From Bacteroidales bacterium (GTDB lineage Bacteria > Bacteroidota > Bacteroidia > Bacteroidales > VadinHA17), in the NCBI GenBank assembly GCA_003157015.1, contig PMIJ01000114.1:1-64000 (forward strand): a stretch of 64,000 nucleotides of DNA. The letters are read 5' to 3'. Each line of letters starts with the position of its first letter. Position 1 is the first letter of the stretch. The position numbers and the translations under genes are program-made. A model generated the notes under the pieces. The model was given only the letters and a program-made list of their open reading frames with translations. It was not told where the DNA came from and made no database searches. Shown one piece after another: positions 52,968 through 62,897 of this stretch.

Positions 52968-54995
52968 TTAGTTTTTAGCATGATTTTTCTTTAAATCCAC
53001 ATATTCGTATTGGGGAGATCTTAGTGATTTCAGATAATCAATAAGTTCATTAAGCTGAATTTTTGTCATATCATTTACCACTCCGTGTTTATCACCTTTC
53101 CCGTATTTGGTCCAGATTTCCTCCAGAGTTGCAGCACGACCGTCATGTAAATAGGGTGCAGAAGCATAAATATCATTAAGGTGAGGAGTATCAAACAGTA
53201 TTGAATCATCTGTTGAGGACAGAGTCTGAACATATGCCAGCTTACGATTGGTATAATAAGGAGGTGTATGACAGGTAATGCAACGATTGGCTTCAGGTAT
53301 TTCTTTTCCGTAGTTATCCTTTGTTCGTTCAAATATTTCCTTTCCGTGTAATTGCGCTTCTGTAAGTTTCCCTTCAGGATTATACTGAAGATTAGGAGGA
53401 TTCTTTATTCCTGTAAGGATGTAAGCAGTGAGGGCATCAAGATCCTTATAACTGAACGATTCTGTACGTGTTAGGAAAGTGGAAAAACGCATTCCGTCCT
53501 GCTTATATACAGTAGGGTTAGTTCCCGACCATTTAAATGGCGCAGTTTCACTTATATCCCTCAGTGTCATTGTATTAGTTACATTCCGGCCCATGTCCTT
53601 ACCTGACATATTATAAACAAGGCCGTCTTCATGCATATCCGGATGGCAGGTATAACAACAATACTGATTCTGAAAGGTATGCGAAGAATTGTTAAAGAGC
53701 CTGCGTCCACGACGGGCAACAGTTATTCTGTGAGGACCTCCAAGGTCGATGGTTGAGACTTTCTGCAGGCTCTCTGTATTAATAACGCCAATATTGTCAT
53801 CAAGCATCTCTGCCACATAGAGCAGCTTACCGTCGGGTGAAAGTGCAATCCCTTTCGGGTTCGCACCTGTGTGAATGCGCTTCAGAATATATCGGCTGCT
53901 GATACCAAGATTATTTGAGAATTGTTTCCGTGCTTCAGGAGATGCACCTGCTAACAGTGTTCTTACTGAGTCAACATCTACAATGGAAATATAATCTGCA
54001 CCGGCACTGGAGATAAAAGCTTTTTTACCATCGGGAGTGATTGCGATGCCAAATGGATCGGAATAGAAGGAATCAGGTTCATCTATCAGCAACTCGCTGA
54101 TTTTTCCGTCTTTCCCTGGTTCGATTACACCGAATCCATGGGTCATCATCCAACCCTGTTCAACCTGTATGGCGGGCACATAATTCTTGGGTCTTATCAA
54201 TGTCACAAATCCGAGGTCACCGCGAGGAGTGAATGCGATATTTTCCATCATATAAGCAGATTCAATTTTCTTGTACTCAGAAATCCTCCTGGAACTGTCA
54301 TTTATAACTGTGAGCTCGCTAACAAGCGGTTCGCCATAAGGAGCAATTTTGGCACGTCTGCTTGTTACAAAGAGGAACTTGCCGTCAGGAGACAGTTTAG
54401 CACCGGTAGGGTTATTACCGGCAGTGATGCGGTTTATTTCTTCTTTTGAATTAAGATTAATAACTGAAACATCCGACGAAAATGAGTTAACCACATAAAG
54501 TGCCTTGCCGTCACTGCTCAATGCAAGGCCGGCAGGACCGTTGCCTGTTTTAAGCGTATCTGTGACTTTTCCTGCTGAAAGGTCAATTACGGAAACATTA
54601 TCCGACCACTGATTGCTGACATAAGCTTTCAGACCGTCTTTACTTAGTATGACTGAATGAGGCTGGTTACCAACATCGATTTTATTTATAACTTTATTCT
54701 TCTCTGCATCAACAATAAGCAATGCATTGCTTTCCTGAGCAACAACATATAATCTTTTGCCGTCGCCCGAAACAGTAAGGTTAATCGGTGACAGGTACCT
54801 GGCATTTACAAGTTTAGCAGAGAGACCTGTTTTCTGAATATAAAGATGGCATGAAGTACATAAAAGCGGATGATCAGTGGTCGCTGTTTTTTCGTTAACA
54901 TGCGCCCTGGCCCATTTTCGTCCCGGAAAATAGATTAGCAGAGCCAGAACAAGAATGATTCCCGATAAGCGGATAAATAGAGTTGATCTCTTCAT
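52968..54995 (-). CDS. Tri-heme YVTN beta-propeller/MauG-CCP-like fusion protein
   Basis: This 675-residue exported protein has a hydrophobic N-terminus and a first heme site CTSCH (C46-H50). A YVTN-type propeller follows (about residues 65-430; DGKRLYVVAQES, DGLKAYVSNQWSDNVSVID, DGKALYVVNSFSSDVSVIN). The C-terminal di-heme CCP/MauG-like domain has CYTCH (447-451) and CITCH (572-576), with YLHDGRAATLEEIW near the end. It starts 2 bases after the mono-heme lipoprotein gene. The layout resembles a fused hydrazine synthase beta-gamma subunit, apart from the extra heme. It is likely an electron-transfer or oxidative enzyme. Confidence 0.88.
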   Translation of the reverse strand: MKRSTLFIRLSGIILVLALLIYFPGRKWARAHVNEKTATTDHPLLCTSCHLYIQKTGLSAKLVNARYLSPINLTVSGDGKRLYVVAQESNALLIVDAEKNKVINKIDVGNQPHSVILSKDGLKAYVSNQWSDNVSVIDLSAGKVTDTLKTGNGPAGLALSSDGKALYVVNSFSSDVSVINLNSKEEINRITAGNNPTGAKLSPDGKFLFVTSRRAKIAPYGEPLVSELTVINDSSRRISEYKKIESAYMMENIAFTPRGDLGFVTLIRPKNYVPAIQVEQGWMMTHGFGVIEPGKDGKISELLIDEPDSFYSDPFGIAITPDGKKAFISSAGADYISIVDVDSVRTLLAGASPEARKQFSNNLGISSRYILKRIHTGANPKGIALSPDGKLLYVAEMLDDNIGVINTESLQKVSTIDLGGPHRITVARRGRRLFNNSSHTFQNQYCCYTCHPDMHEDGLVYNMSGKDMGRNVTNTMTLRDISETAPFKWSGTNPTVYKQDGMRFSTFLTRTESFSYKDLDALTAYILTGIKNPPNLQYNPEGKLTEAQLHGKEIFERTKDNYGKEIPEANRCITCHTPPYYTNRKLAYVQTLSSTDDSILFDTPHLNDIYASAPYLHDGRAATLEEIWTKYGKGDKHGVVNDMTKIQLNELIDYLKSLRSPQYEYVDLKKNHAKN

Positions 54996-54997
54996 AA

Positions 54998-56431
54998 CTA
55001 TTCGGTGTCGATCATTTTATCTTTAATCTTATTTATGTGGACAGGGATGCCAACAGGTGCTTTTCTTACTGCAAGAGGAATCCGGTTATCAGGGACGATA
55101 TCCTGATCTTCATGACATCCTACGCATCCCCTTCGTTCATTGGGACGTAGCCATATCCAGTCACATTTCCGGATTACGTTTCCCATTTCATCAAGTGTAC
55201 GGATCTGGAAAGGCTTGTCTGCTATCACCTTAAGGTAGAATGACCCATCCCCCGAAGGTTTAAATACTCCCAGTGACGAATCAATTCCCATTATCTCTAC
55301 TTTTGAAATCTTTTTAAGCATGACACCGGATATCTTTGCAGGGTTATCCTCTACATTCACATCCTGACACATAATGAGGCCGGTTTTTATAACGGCATTC
55401 ACCTCGCTTGGCAGCTTTCTGGATCTGATATGTTTCACTGCATCAACAACTTCAAGTACATCGAATTCATTATTGCTGTAAATGGGTTTGCCCAGAGATT
55501 TATTCTCAGGATCGAATTCATAAAGCGCATATCTGTCATTGGTGGTTTTGCGGAATGAGACCAACAGCTTCCCTGAGGGTTGAGGACAAACAGCCCTGAA
55601 ATCACCTTCAATTTCAGAGGACAGGTTGAGCCTGGAGTGCATCGGACGATTATAACTGACTGAAATAAGATTTCCTTTATCCGGGTTACTCTTTACCGAT
55701 TCGATGAAAACTATTCTTCCATTGTCTGTTTCCAATCCGCGACCTGATAATTCACTGCCTTCGCTGCCCTTGTAAAACAGTTCTGACTTGGTACCGTCGG
55801 GTCGCATAACCATAAACTTCTGATCCCCTGTTTCAGGGAATTCCTGCACTCCGATCGTCAAAATGCGACCGTCACGGAGTACGTTGGAAGCTACATACAT
55901 GCCCGGATTGTAAGTTATACGCTTCTGGTCAGAGCCATCAATATTACTTGTAAAAATGGATTCATTTGCCTTCAATGAATCGGTAGCTGAATGACTGGTA
56001 AAAAGGAAACGTCCGAGCGGTAAATAAGCCGGATCGGTGCAATCCGTTTTCAGTTTTGTTAACTGCCTTGTCTTAAGGTTTCCAAGATCAGTTTCCCAAA
56101 TCTGCCATGTATCACCTTCATTTTTCTGACCGGCAAAAATCATGAAATGTCCGTCACTTGATATTTCAGGAGACCTGGCTGAATAAAAAGAGGATGTGAG
56201 TAGCTTTGGTGATGGGTCAGGCTTGCCCGGCTCAATTGCAACAATCTCTGACCGGAGAATATATTTCCGTGAACTTGCTGCAGAGAAATTTGAATTTTCA
56301 ATCTTTCCTGCAGTTCTTGTTATAACTATACTAGCTTCTTTTAATTTTTCCCTGCATGAGGTCAGAAAAAGGCTGCTAATGCCTGTGGCCATTATAAATA
56401 AGAAGACTATGGTCGATCGATGGTTATTCAT
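54998..56431 (-). CDS. PD40-like mono-heme lipoprotein, possibly HzsA-related
   Basis: This 477-residue lipoprotein (Cys about residue 26, LFLTSC) contains PD40/WD40-like propeller blades (SPEISSDGHFMIFAGQKNEGDTWQIWETD, DPAYLPLGRFLFTSHSA, VASNVLRDGRILTIG). Near the C-terminus is one heme motif, CVGCH (436-440), in the context LRPNERRGCVGCHEDQD. I recognise this combination from hydrazine-synthase-alpha-related proteins. The Tyr expected four residues after the heme His in true HzsA is Asp here. The start at 56431 is preferred over 56491, which overlaps the upstream gene. Confidence 0.68.
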   Translation of the reverse strand: MNNHRSTIVFLFIMATGISSLFLTSCREKLKEASIVITRTAGKIENSNFSAASSRKYILRSEIVAIEPGKPDPSPKLLTSSFYSARSPEISSDGHFMIFAGQKNEGDTWQIWETDLGNLKTRQLTKLKTDCTDPAYLPLGRFLFTSHSATDSLKANESIFTSNIDGSDQKRITYNPGMYVASNVLRDGRILTIGVQEFPETGDQKFMVMRPDGTKSELFYKGSEGSELSGRGLETDNGRIVFIESVKSNPDKGNLISVSYNRPMHSRLNLSSEIEGDFRAVCPQPSGKLLVSFRKTTNDRYALYEFDPENKSLGKPIYSNNEFDVLEVVDAVKHIRSRKLPSEVNAVIKTGLIMCQDVNVEDNPAKISGVMLKKISKVEIMGIDSSLGVFKPSGDGSFYLKVIADKPFQIRTLDEMGNVIRKCDWIWLRPNERRGCVGCHEDQDIVPDNRIPLAVRKAPVGIPVHINKIKDKMIDTE

Positions 56432-56438
56432 CCGGAGG

Positions 56439-58136
56439 CTATTTTTGCAGTTCTTTAATAGTAAGAATCTGATTGACTTTGATATTCTCAAGCACCTGTA
56501 ATTTCCCTGAGGGCCACTTTATCTCGATTCTGTCAACCATCTCATTCTTAGCCAGACCAAAATGCATCCGAGGATCATTCTGAGAAAGATATCCTGAAGT
56601 GCTTTTCTTCTGATTCGTTTGCACTTTGCCTCCTGATGTCACCTTTATCCTGGCACCTATTCCGTCTCTGTTGCTTACCGTTCCGATGAGATTGAGAGTT
56701 ATCCAGTTGTTCTGATTTCCTTTGTTATTTCTCAGGAATGCCCCGCGGTCATTCAGATTCACAATATATGCATCAATGTCTCCATCATTGTCGTAGTCGC
56801 CAAAACAGGCCCCTCGTCCAACCAGCTTTTCCTTAAAGTAACTGCCCAAATCCCATGAAACGTCCTTGAATTTTCCGTTTCCAAGGTTTTCAAAAACCTG
56901 GTCCTCCTGCCCGTAGAGATGTTTCAGCGCTCCGTTTGTTTTATAAATATCAACCAGACCATCATTGTTATAATCAAAGAAGGAAGAGGACCATCCGACA
57001 AATTGTCCTGCAGGCATTGCTATTCCCGACGGGTATGATTGTTCGCTGAAGATGCCGTTTCCCATGTTTTCATAAAGCCTGCAGTACTTGTCATCAGAAA
57101 TGAACATGCCCATTCTTCCAGAACCTGTATAATCAGCAAAATCTACAGACATACTGACTGCCGATTCTCCTGATTGGCCAAACGCAGTTCCTGAAGGAGT
57201 GCCCACGTCAGTGAAGCTCTTTCCTCCGTTATTGTGCCAGAGGTAATTCATTGAATGGTCATTGGCAACATAAATATCAACGAATCCATCGTCGTCATAG
57301 TCTATTGCGCCAACACCCATAGCTCTTCCGTCCAGGTCGACTATTCCCATTTTTTTCGTAACATCCTCAAATGTGCCATCTCCATTGTTGTGATATAAAA
57401 CATCAGGCTGGGCATCATAGGCCAGTGGACCGGGAAAGCCGTCAGGAGCGTAATAATATTTATAGTTTGGATCAAAATTGATGTACTTACCAACATAGAG
57501 GTCGAGGAAACCGTCGTTGTCATAATCGAGCCAGACAGCTCCTGTATTGAAATCAGTTTCTTTTCCTCCGACACCGGCGCGTTTGGTCACATCTGTGAAC
57601 GTTCCGTCACCGTTATTTTTATAAAGAACATTAGTTCCGTAATTGCTGACATATAAATCGGGATATCCATCATTATTGAAATCGCCGACTGTTACTCCCA
57701 TGCTGTACCATGGGCCACCAACTCCTGCTTTTTTTGTAACGTCCTCAAAGGTTCCGTCACCGAGGTTATGATAGAGATGATTCTCAGGCATTATGGCAGG
57801 TTTCTCCCCGCTGCTCACACCTTTAAGCCAGGTCCCGCTGCAGACATATAAATCTATAAATCCATCCTGATCATAGTCGAGAAAGGCAGCTCCGGCACCG
57901 CTTGATTCAACTATATTAGTCAGCTCTTTGTCACCGATAGAGTGAACAAAATCAATACCGATCTCTTTGCCGATCTCCTGAAAATAATCACCATTCGGAG
58001 CAGGAACAAAGTGTTTCTTTACACCTGATGATTTATTATTTGACTGGCAGGCTGAAACACACAGCAGGAGAATAAAAAGGAAAACTAAGTAAAAGGATTC
58101 ATCTGAATTACTGAAAAACTTCTTTATTGCACGCAT
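56439..58136 (-). CDS. CRTAC1-family lipoprotein (FG-GAP repeats and ASPIC/UnbV)
   Basis: This 565-residue lipoprotein (Cys about residue 30, CVSAC) has FG-GAP/VCBS blades with DYDQDGFIDLY, DFNNDGYPDLY, DYDNDGFLDLY and DYDDDGFVDIY loops. The ASPIC/UnbV domain (about residues 465-560) contains DGIGARIKVTSGGK and NDPRMHFGLAKNE. It is the first gene of the long minus-strand run, 7 bases before the heme lipoprotein, so a main promoter should lie just upstream of 58136. The FG-GAP calcium loops imply Ca2+-stabilised extracytoplasmic location. Confidence 0.9.
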   Translation of the reverse strand: MRAIKKFFSNSDESFYLVFLFILLLCVSACQSNNKSSGVKKHFVPAPNGDYFQEIGKEIGIDFVHSIGDKELTNIVESSGAGAAFLDYDQDGFIDLYVCSGTWLKGVSSGEKPAIMPENHLYHNLGDGTFEDVTKKAGVGGPWYSMGVTVGDFNNDGYPDLYVSNYGTNVLYKNNGDGTFTDVTKRAGVGGKETDFNTGAVWLDYDNDGFLDLYVGKYINFDPNYKYYYAPDGFPGPLAYDAQPDVLYHNNGDGTFEDVTKKMGIVDLDGRAMGVGAIDYDDDGFVDIYVANDHSMNYLWHNNGGKSFTDVGTPSGTAFGQSGESAVSMSVDFADYTGSGRMGMFISDDKYCRLYENMGNGIFSEQSYPSGIAMPAGQFVGWSSSFFDYNNDGLVDIYKTNGALKHLYGQEDQVFENLGNGKFKDVSWDLGSYFKEKLVGRGACFGDYDNDGDIDAYIVNLNDRGAFLRNNKGNQNNWITLNLIGTVSNRDGIGARIKVTSGGKVQTNQKKSTSGYLSQNDPRMHFGLAKNEMVDRIEIKWPSGKLQVLENIKVNQILTIKELQK

Positions 58137-58761
58137 TTTTAGGGTTATATTTTATGAATATAATATTGCCGTCCTAATCAGTTTCTATTAAAAAAAATAC
58201 CGGCTGAACAAACTAAAAGGCCGTAAATATAATAATTTTCATATACCTCTTAACCTTACGACCTCATTTGTAAAACCTGTTACCCTGTTTACCTTCTAAA
58301 ACTAACCTAAACAATATTAACCTATAACCTTGAAACGATTCCTGACTATGCAAATTATTCAGGAGATTTAATTTTTGACTAAGGCAATGTTACGCATGCC
58401 CTATTAAACGTGGATTAAAATAAAATTAAAAAAGGATTAAAGTTTTGATCGATTCTCATCGCGCCCTTCTATTGGTTTATCTCTCCCCAACCCTCCCTCA
58501 GGAGGGAGAGGCTATTGCAATATATGCCATTTAGGACCCCTTTCTCTCCTGGGCTACCCTTTATACACATCTTTTTTCCCAAAGTCGACTTATATTTTTA
58601 AATAGCTCTGAAAGAGCTAAATACGAATAACCCCTGGCGCCAGCCGGGGGTCTATGCAACAAACAATCTACAGATCTGAAGGAGCTGAATATAAAATATC
58701 AGAGGAAATACTTCTCATAAAGAGAGCAACCCGACCACCTATTTACCTGATTATTTATATT
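58137..58761. other. Intergenic region between the heme operon and the FISUMP gene
   Basis: No gene is supported. It should hold the promoter of the 56-58 kb operon, although I see no clear TAnnTTTG box in the right place. A CTCCCTCAGGAGGGAG palindrome lies near 58491-58512, and a structured repeat is at 58602-58695. Confidence 0.5.
58602..58695. repeat. Composite stem-loop repeat (AGCTCT/AGAGCT and CCCCTGGCGCC)
   Basis: AGCTCTGAAAGAGCT is a small hairpin. It is followed by CCCCTGGCGCCAGCCGGGGG, a strong G/C stem, and then GAAGGAGCTGAATATAAAA, which echoes the first part. There is no T-run. It looks like a REP-type element rather than a terminator. Confidence 0.55.
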
Positions 58762-60048
58762 TTAATCCCTCAAACAACGAACAGGTAAGCCATATGACTC
58801 ACTGAAGATGCCCCTGTAGACTTGGGCGGGAATGTAACCAATGCACCGAAAGTAGGCAAAAGTTGGAGATCCTTCCGTAGAACTCCACCAGATACCGTGC
58901 AAGTTAACAAAGTTTACTACACCAGAGCTGAAACGGCCGCCACTTGGAAGACCCGTAAAACCACTACTATTATTGCTTGCCTGATCGTTGCCAACGTTCC
59001 CTGCTGTTGTATCTGCAATAAATCCAGAAGTCGCTGCCAAAGATTTGGCAATATCGTTTCCGCTACCTTCAAAACCATAACCATTATTTGTGAGAAAATA
59101 GGTCAAAGTTGTCCAATCATTATCAGTAGGAACATGCCATCCTGCGGGGCAAACATTACGGCTATCCGTTATTGCATAATAAGTATAAAATCTACCATAA
59201 GTAACATTTGTACACTCCCATTGGTACTCAGGTATTATTAAATTTGTGATATCCAATGTTGCAGGAGATGTCGTTCCTATTAAATCACCATTACGGTACC
59301 TGGTGGTTCTGAGGTTTTCTTGCATCCATACCTGAGTTCCGATATTTATAGTATTATAAGTATTGCCTTCAACATCTGCCAAAAGAGTGGTAAATGTCAA
59401 ATCACTTCCATATGTTGTCCCAAGAGAATTAACTGCTTTTACCCTGAAATGATAGATAGTCGCTTCGGTTAGTCCAGCAATATCTGCATTTACAGAAGAA
59501 GTTGTTACACCTGTTAAAGGACTTTGAGCAGCTGTTACAGTAGTGCCATAACTTGTAGTTGTCCCATATTCCAGGGTTACTACTGTGGATAGATTGTTGG
59601 CAACTACATTACCAATCAATGTTGCAGTGGTTGCTTCAATATTTGTTACTGATGAAGTTGTTGCAGTTGGTGATTGTCCATAAGAAATGAAAGAAACAAC
59701 CCTACCATATCCTGTTCCAACAGAATTTGCGGCATAAGCACGGATATAATAAACTACATCTACATTCAAACCTGTTATGTTGCTGGAAAAACTTCCTTTA
59801 CCCCTACCATCTATCGTTTTGTTATCGGCTATAGTAGGGTTAACATCTGTGCTCCAACATACTCCACGAATTATGATTGATGAACTACCTTCATCGGTTA
59901 TAGTTCCGCCACTTGTTGCATTAACTCCAGTAATATCCGAAACTGGTGTTGTTCTAACAGTAGGTACATTTTCTTTTTTACATCCAGATAAAATAGTTCC
60001 TGCAATAAGATAAATGATTACCAGATAACACTCAGTTATTTTTTTCAT
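58762..60048 (-). CDS. FISUMP-domain surface lipoprotein
   Basis: This 428-residue lipoprotein (Cys about residue 23, LSGC) has two or three fibronectin-III-like segments (VCWSTDVNPTIADNKT, VYYIRAYAANSVGTGYG, IYHFRVKAVNSLGTTYG) and a C-terminal Fibrobacter succinogenes major paralogous domain (about residues 225-428). The latter shows NTINIGTQVWMQENLRTTRYRNG, VCPAGWHVPTDNDWTTL and a final GLPVRCLRD. It is probably anchored at the cell surface; the ligand is unknown. Codon use is similar to its neighbours. Confidence 0.9.
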   Translation of the reverse strand: MKKITECYLVIIYLIAGTILSGCKKENVPTVRTTPVSDITGVNATSGGTITDEGSSSIIIRGVCWSTDVNPTIADNKTIDGRGKGSFSSNITGLNVDVVYYIRAYAANSVGTGYGRVVSFISYGQSPTATTSSVTNIEATTATLIGNVVANNLSTVVTLEYGTTTSYGTTVTAAQSPLTGVTTSSVNADIAGLTEATIYHFRVKAVNSLGTTYGSDLTFTTLLADVEGNTYNTINIGTQVWMQENLRTTRYRNGDLIGTTSPATLDITNLIIPEYQWECTNVTYGRFYTYYAITDSRNVCPAGWHVPTDNDWTTLTYFLTNNGYGFEGSGNDIAKSLAATSGFIADTTAGNVGNDQASNNSSGFTGLPSGGRFSSGVVNFVNLHGIWWSSTEGSPTFAYFRCIGYIPAQVYRGIFSESYGLPVRCLRD

Positions 60049-60656
60049 AATTATATATTTAACAGATTATATCAAAATAACGTTTCCACCGCATGAAGTT
60101 CAAGGGCCAGAAATGCCATCCTAGATCCTGGCAGTGATTTCTTATGTAAAGTTATTAAAAAAACCGATCATGTTAAAATTGACATTTTAAGTATGAAATT
60201 TCTTCCATGATTTTCGGGGTTATTTCCTTTTTTAAACTTTTTTAACATTCCACCCAAGAGTTAACCCAGATGGATGGAATTAGCACTATTATTTCTCAGT
60301 GGTTCATGAGATTTTAAGAGTTGTAAGGAACCATCTCAGAATAACAGGGAAAAAATACAGCATGCTTACCAGCTTATGAGGGTTGAATAAAATTATTGAT
60401 ATGATGTGAAGTAGAAAGTTGTTAACAGCCATCAACCATCGCATATTTCTGAACTGAAAGTCATAAAATCTATACAAACTGGCAAACCTGGCAATAAACA
60501 GAGCCGAGGTAAAAAAATTGCGCGGTGGGCAATTTTAGATAGTCCTATTCGCAAACTATGATTTAAAAGATATGTACAAAGGTTAGTTGTTGTTTAATTG
60601 AAGGGGGGAAAGGGTTAAGAAAACAATGAAATTTTATAGGATATTTTAAAGTTTTA
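60049..60656. other. Long intergenic region, no gene seen
   Basis: About 600 bases with stop codons in all frames and no clear repeat, hairpin or tRNA. The FISUMP promoter should be at its left end. A small RNA cannot be excluded. Confidence 0.5.
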
Positions 60657-62024
60657 CTAAACCGTCGGAAGCAAAACCGTTACAGTAGTGCCTTTTCCTA
60701 ACTTTGAGGATAGATTAACCGTCCCGTTATGGATTTTAATTATCTGGCTGACAAGTGGAAGACCGATTCCGGTACCTGAAATGGAGATAGTATTACCACC
60801 ACGATAAAAAGGTTCAAAAATTTTCCCGACATCCGTCTCCGGAATACCAATACCTCTGTCTTCAAAAACTATTTCTATGGACTTTTCTATTGGCATAAGC
60901 TTAATCTCCACAGTGTGGTCCGGGGAATACTTGCAACCATTATCTATAATATTTGAAACAGCCACTTTAAGCAGATTCTCATCACCCACGACGATCATCT
61001 GTTCCGAATCGGTAATTGAATTGTCTATTGAAATATTTATGCGATAATTGCTGTTGAATCTCTGTATTTCTTCCTGTACCTGCCATAAGATTTCATCAAT
61101 CCTGATTTTTTTATTAAAATTCACAGGACCTTCTGCGCTTGTGCGTGCTATGAGTAATAATCTGTTTGACAATACTATGAGAGATTTAATGTCATCGAGC
61201 ACCGACGTAAGTGCGGACTTATATTCCTCTGAGGAGCGTTCTTTCATCATTAGTACCTCAAGCTGACCATTTATTGATGTAAGCGGAGTCCTGAGTTCGT
61301 GAGAGGCATTTGCAATGAAATTTTTCTGCATCGAAAATGAGGTCTCAAGCCGCTCAAGCATTTTATTGAATGTTCTGGCAAGTTTGCCGATCTCATCATT
61401 CCCTTTTCCTTCGAAAACTCTTAAGTTCAGACTTGTAATAGTGATATCTTCCACTTTTTTTACTACATCTGAAATAGGTTTAAGGGCTCTTCCCGAATAG
61501 AACCATCCTGCCACAAAAAATAACAGCAGGCTGACTACACAAACAATTATCAGTAAGATCTTTAATTTTTTTAGACGCGATGATCCCTCGTTATCGATGG
61601 CGGCTGCAACAACAACAAACCGGTCATATTTTGTATAGTATAACGTAGCCAGAATATCATATGGATCCTGATTATAAGTTATATCAAAACCCTGTTTCAC
61701 ATGTTCAATGATATTGTTTCTTATTTTGATATCGGAGTTCTCGTCTGAATTGTAAACAGTGTCATTTTTGTAATTCAGGATTATTATCTTTTCGTTTTGA
61801 AGGAAAACGGGTTTTTTGCTTTCAATGCTCAGGATCCGGTTAGCATCCGCCTTGTCGGTATTAAACAGCAAATTCGCGGTGCTCATTGCCTTTTGGCTCA
61901 GTTGGCTGAAAAAATCCTGCCTTCTGAATTTTGAGGAGGAAATATAAATTGCAACTGATGCAATTATCATAATTATTCCTCCAATCAGTAGGAATTGTAA
62001 TGTCAATCGGGTCCTTATCTGCAT
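60657..62024 (-). CDS. Sensor histidine kinase, CusS/HAMP type
   Basis: This 455-residue membrane kinase has two membrane helices (about residues 10-30 and 157-178) around a periplasmic sensor. A HAMP domain follows (about 180-235), then the HisKA box NASHELRTPLTSINGQ (phospho-His about 245) and HATPase motifs NIIDNGCKYSP (N box), EDRGIGIPE (G1) and GTGIGLPLV (G2). The start at 62024 lies one base after the regulator's stop. The stimulus is unknown. Confidence 0.93.
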   Translation of the reverse strand: MQIRTRLTLQFLLIGGIIMIIASVAIYISSSKFRRQDFFSQLSQKAMSTANLLFNTDKADANRILSIESKKPVFLQNEKIIILNYKNDTVYNSDENSDIKIRNNIIEHVKQGFDITYNQDPYDILATLYYTKYDRFVVVAAAIDNEGSSRLKKLKILLIIVCVVSLLLFFVAGWFYSGRALKPISDVVKKVEDITITSLNLRVFEGKGNDEIGKLARTFNKMLERLETSFSMQKNFIANASHELRTPLTSINGQLEVLMMKERSSEEYKSALTSVLDDIKSLIVLSNRLLLIARTSAEGPVNFNKKIRIDEILWQVQEEIQRFNSNYRINISIDNSITDSEQMIVVGDENLLKVAVSNIIDNGCKYSPDHTVEIKLMPIEKSIEIVFEDRGIGIPETDVGKIFEPFYRGGNTISISGTGIGLPLVSQIIKIHNGTVNLSSKLGKGTTVTVLLPTV

Positions 62025-62025
62025 T

Positions 62026-62703
62026 CTAAAAATCTCCAAATACGTAGCCAAAACCGACCCTGGTATGGATCATCTTTTTATTATGTCCCTTATCAATTTT
62101 TTTGCGTAAGAAGTTTACATAAACATCTACCACGTTGGTACCGAAATCAAAATTTATATCCCATACTTTTTCAGCAATATCGATCCTTGATAATACTCTT
62201 CCACTATTCCTCATGAAGTATTCAAGCAATGAGAACTCCTTGGCAGTAAGATCAATATATGAACTGCCCCTTCTTACAACTTTCTTTTCCAGGTCGAGTT
62301 CCACATCGCCTACGACAATACTGTTCGATCTGCCATCAGACTGACCTGGTTTCTTTAGCAACACCTTTACTCTAGCCAGAAGTTCCCTGAATTCAAATGG
62401 TTTTACCAGGTAATCATTTGCACCTGCCTCAAAGCCTTCAATTTTATCATCAGTTGTACCGAGGGCTGTAAGCATGAGGACAGGCAGATTTGAATTTATT
62501 CTCTTAAGTTTTTTACAAAGATCCAGACCGTTAATTCCCGGAATTATGATATCAAGTATGAAAAGATCGAATTTTTCTGAACGTGCAAGTTTTTCCGCAG
62601 TCTCACCGTCATAGGCAATTTGAGCATCATAGTTGTTCTCTTCAAGTCCCTTTTTTATAAATGATGCTACCTTCTTTTCATCTTCAACAATCAGAATCTT
62701 CAT
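62026..62703 (-). CDS. OmpR/PhoB-family response regulator
   Basis: This 225-residue regulator has a receiver with EDE near residue 7, phosphoacceptor Asp in FDLFILDIIIPG (about 51) and the Lys in YLVKPFEFREL (about 102). A winged-helix output domain follows (about 130-225; IDLTAKEFSLLEYFMRN, GTNVVDVYVNFLRKKID). It pairs with the adjacent kinase. The target genes are unknown; the FISUMP gene downstream is a candidate by position only. Confidence 0.95.
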   Translation of the reverse strand: MKILIVEDEKKVASFIKKGLEENNYDAQIAYDGETAEKLARSEKFDLFILDIIIPGINGLDLCKKLKRINSNLPVLMLTALGTTDDKIEGFEAGANDYLVKPFEFRELLARVKVLLKKPGQSDGRSNSIVVGDVELDLEKKVVRRGSSYIDLTAKEFSLLEYFMRNSGRVLSRIDIAEKVWDINFDFGTNVVDVYVNFLRKKIDKGHNKKMIHTRVGFGYVFGDF

Positions 62704-62897
62704 TTAATTCAATTATATGAAATTGATACCTTATATTATAGACTACAGGAATTGATGAGATTTGTCTTAAATCAAACGCCTTAGAAATATGGTAGCAAAT
62801 ATACATTTTTTTGTTTTGAGTTTTACCCCCAGCCTCTGCCTTGCTTAGCTGAAGCGGCTGCGCAAAGGAGAAGAAGGGGGGGACAAGGGCATAGCCG

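Noticed and set aside
54998..56431. True hydrazine synthase (anammox)
   Set aside because: No hydrazine dehydrogenase or other anammox genes, the heme ligand pattern differs, and the genome is Bacteroidota-like. Only an architectural resemblance is claimed.
62026..62051. Histidine kinase start at 62051 overlapping the regulator
   Set aside because: The ATG at 62024, one base after the regulator stop and just before the first membrane helix, is more natural.
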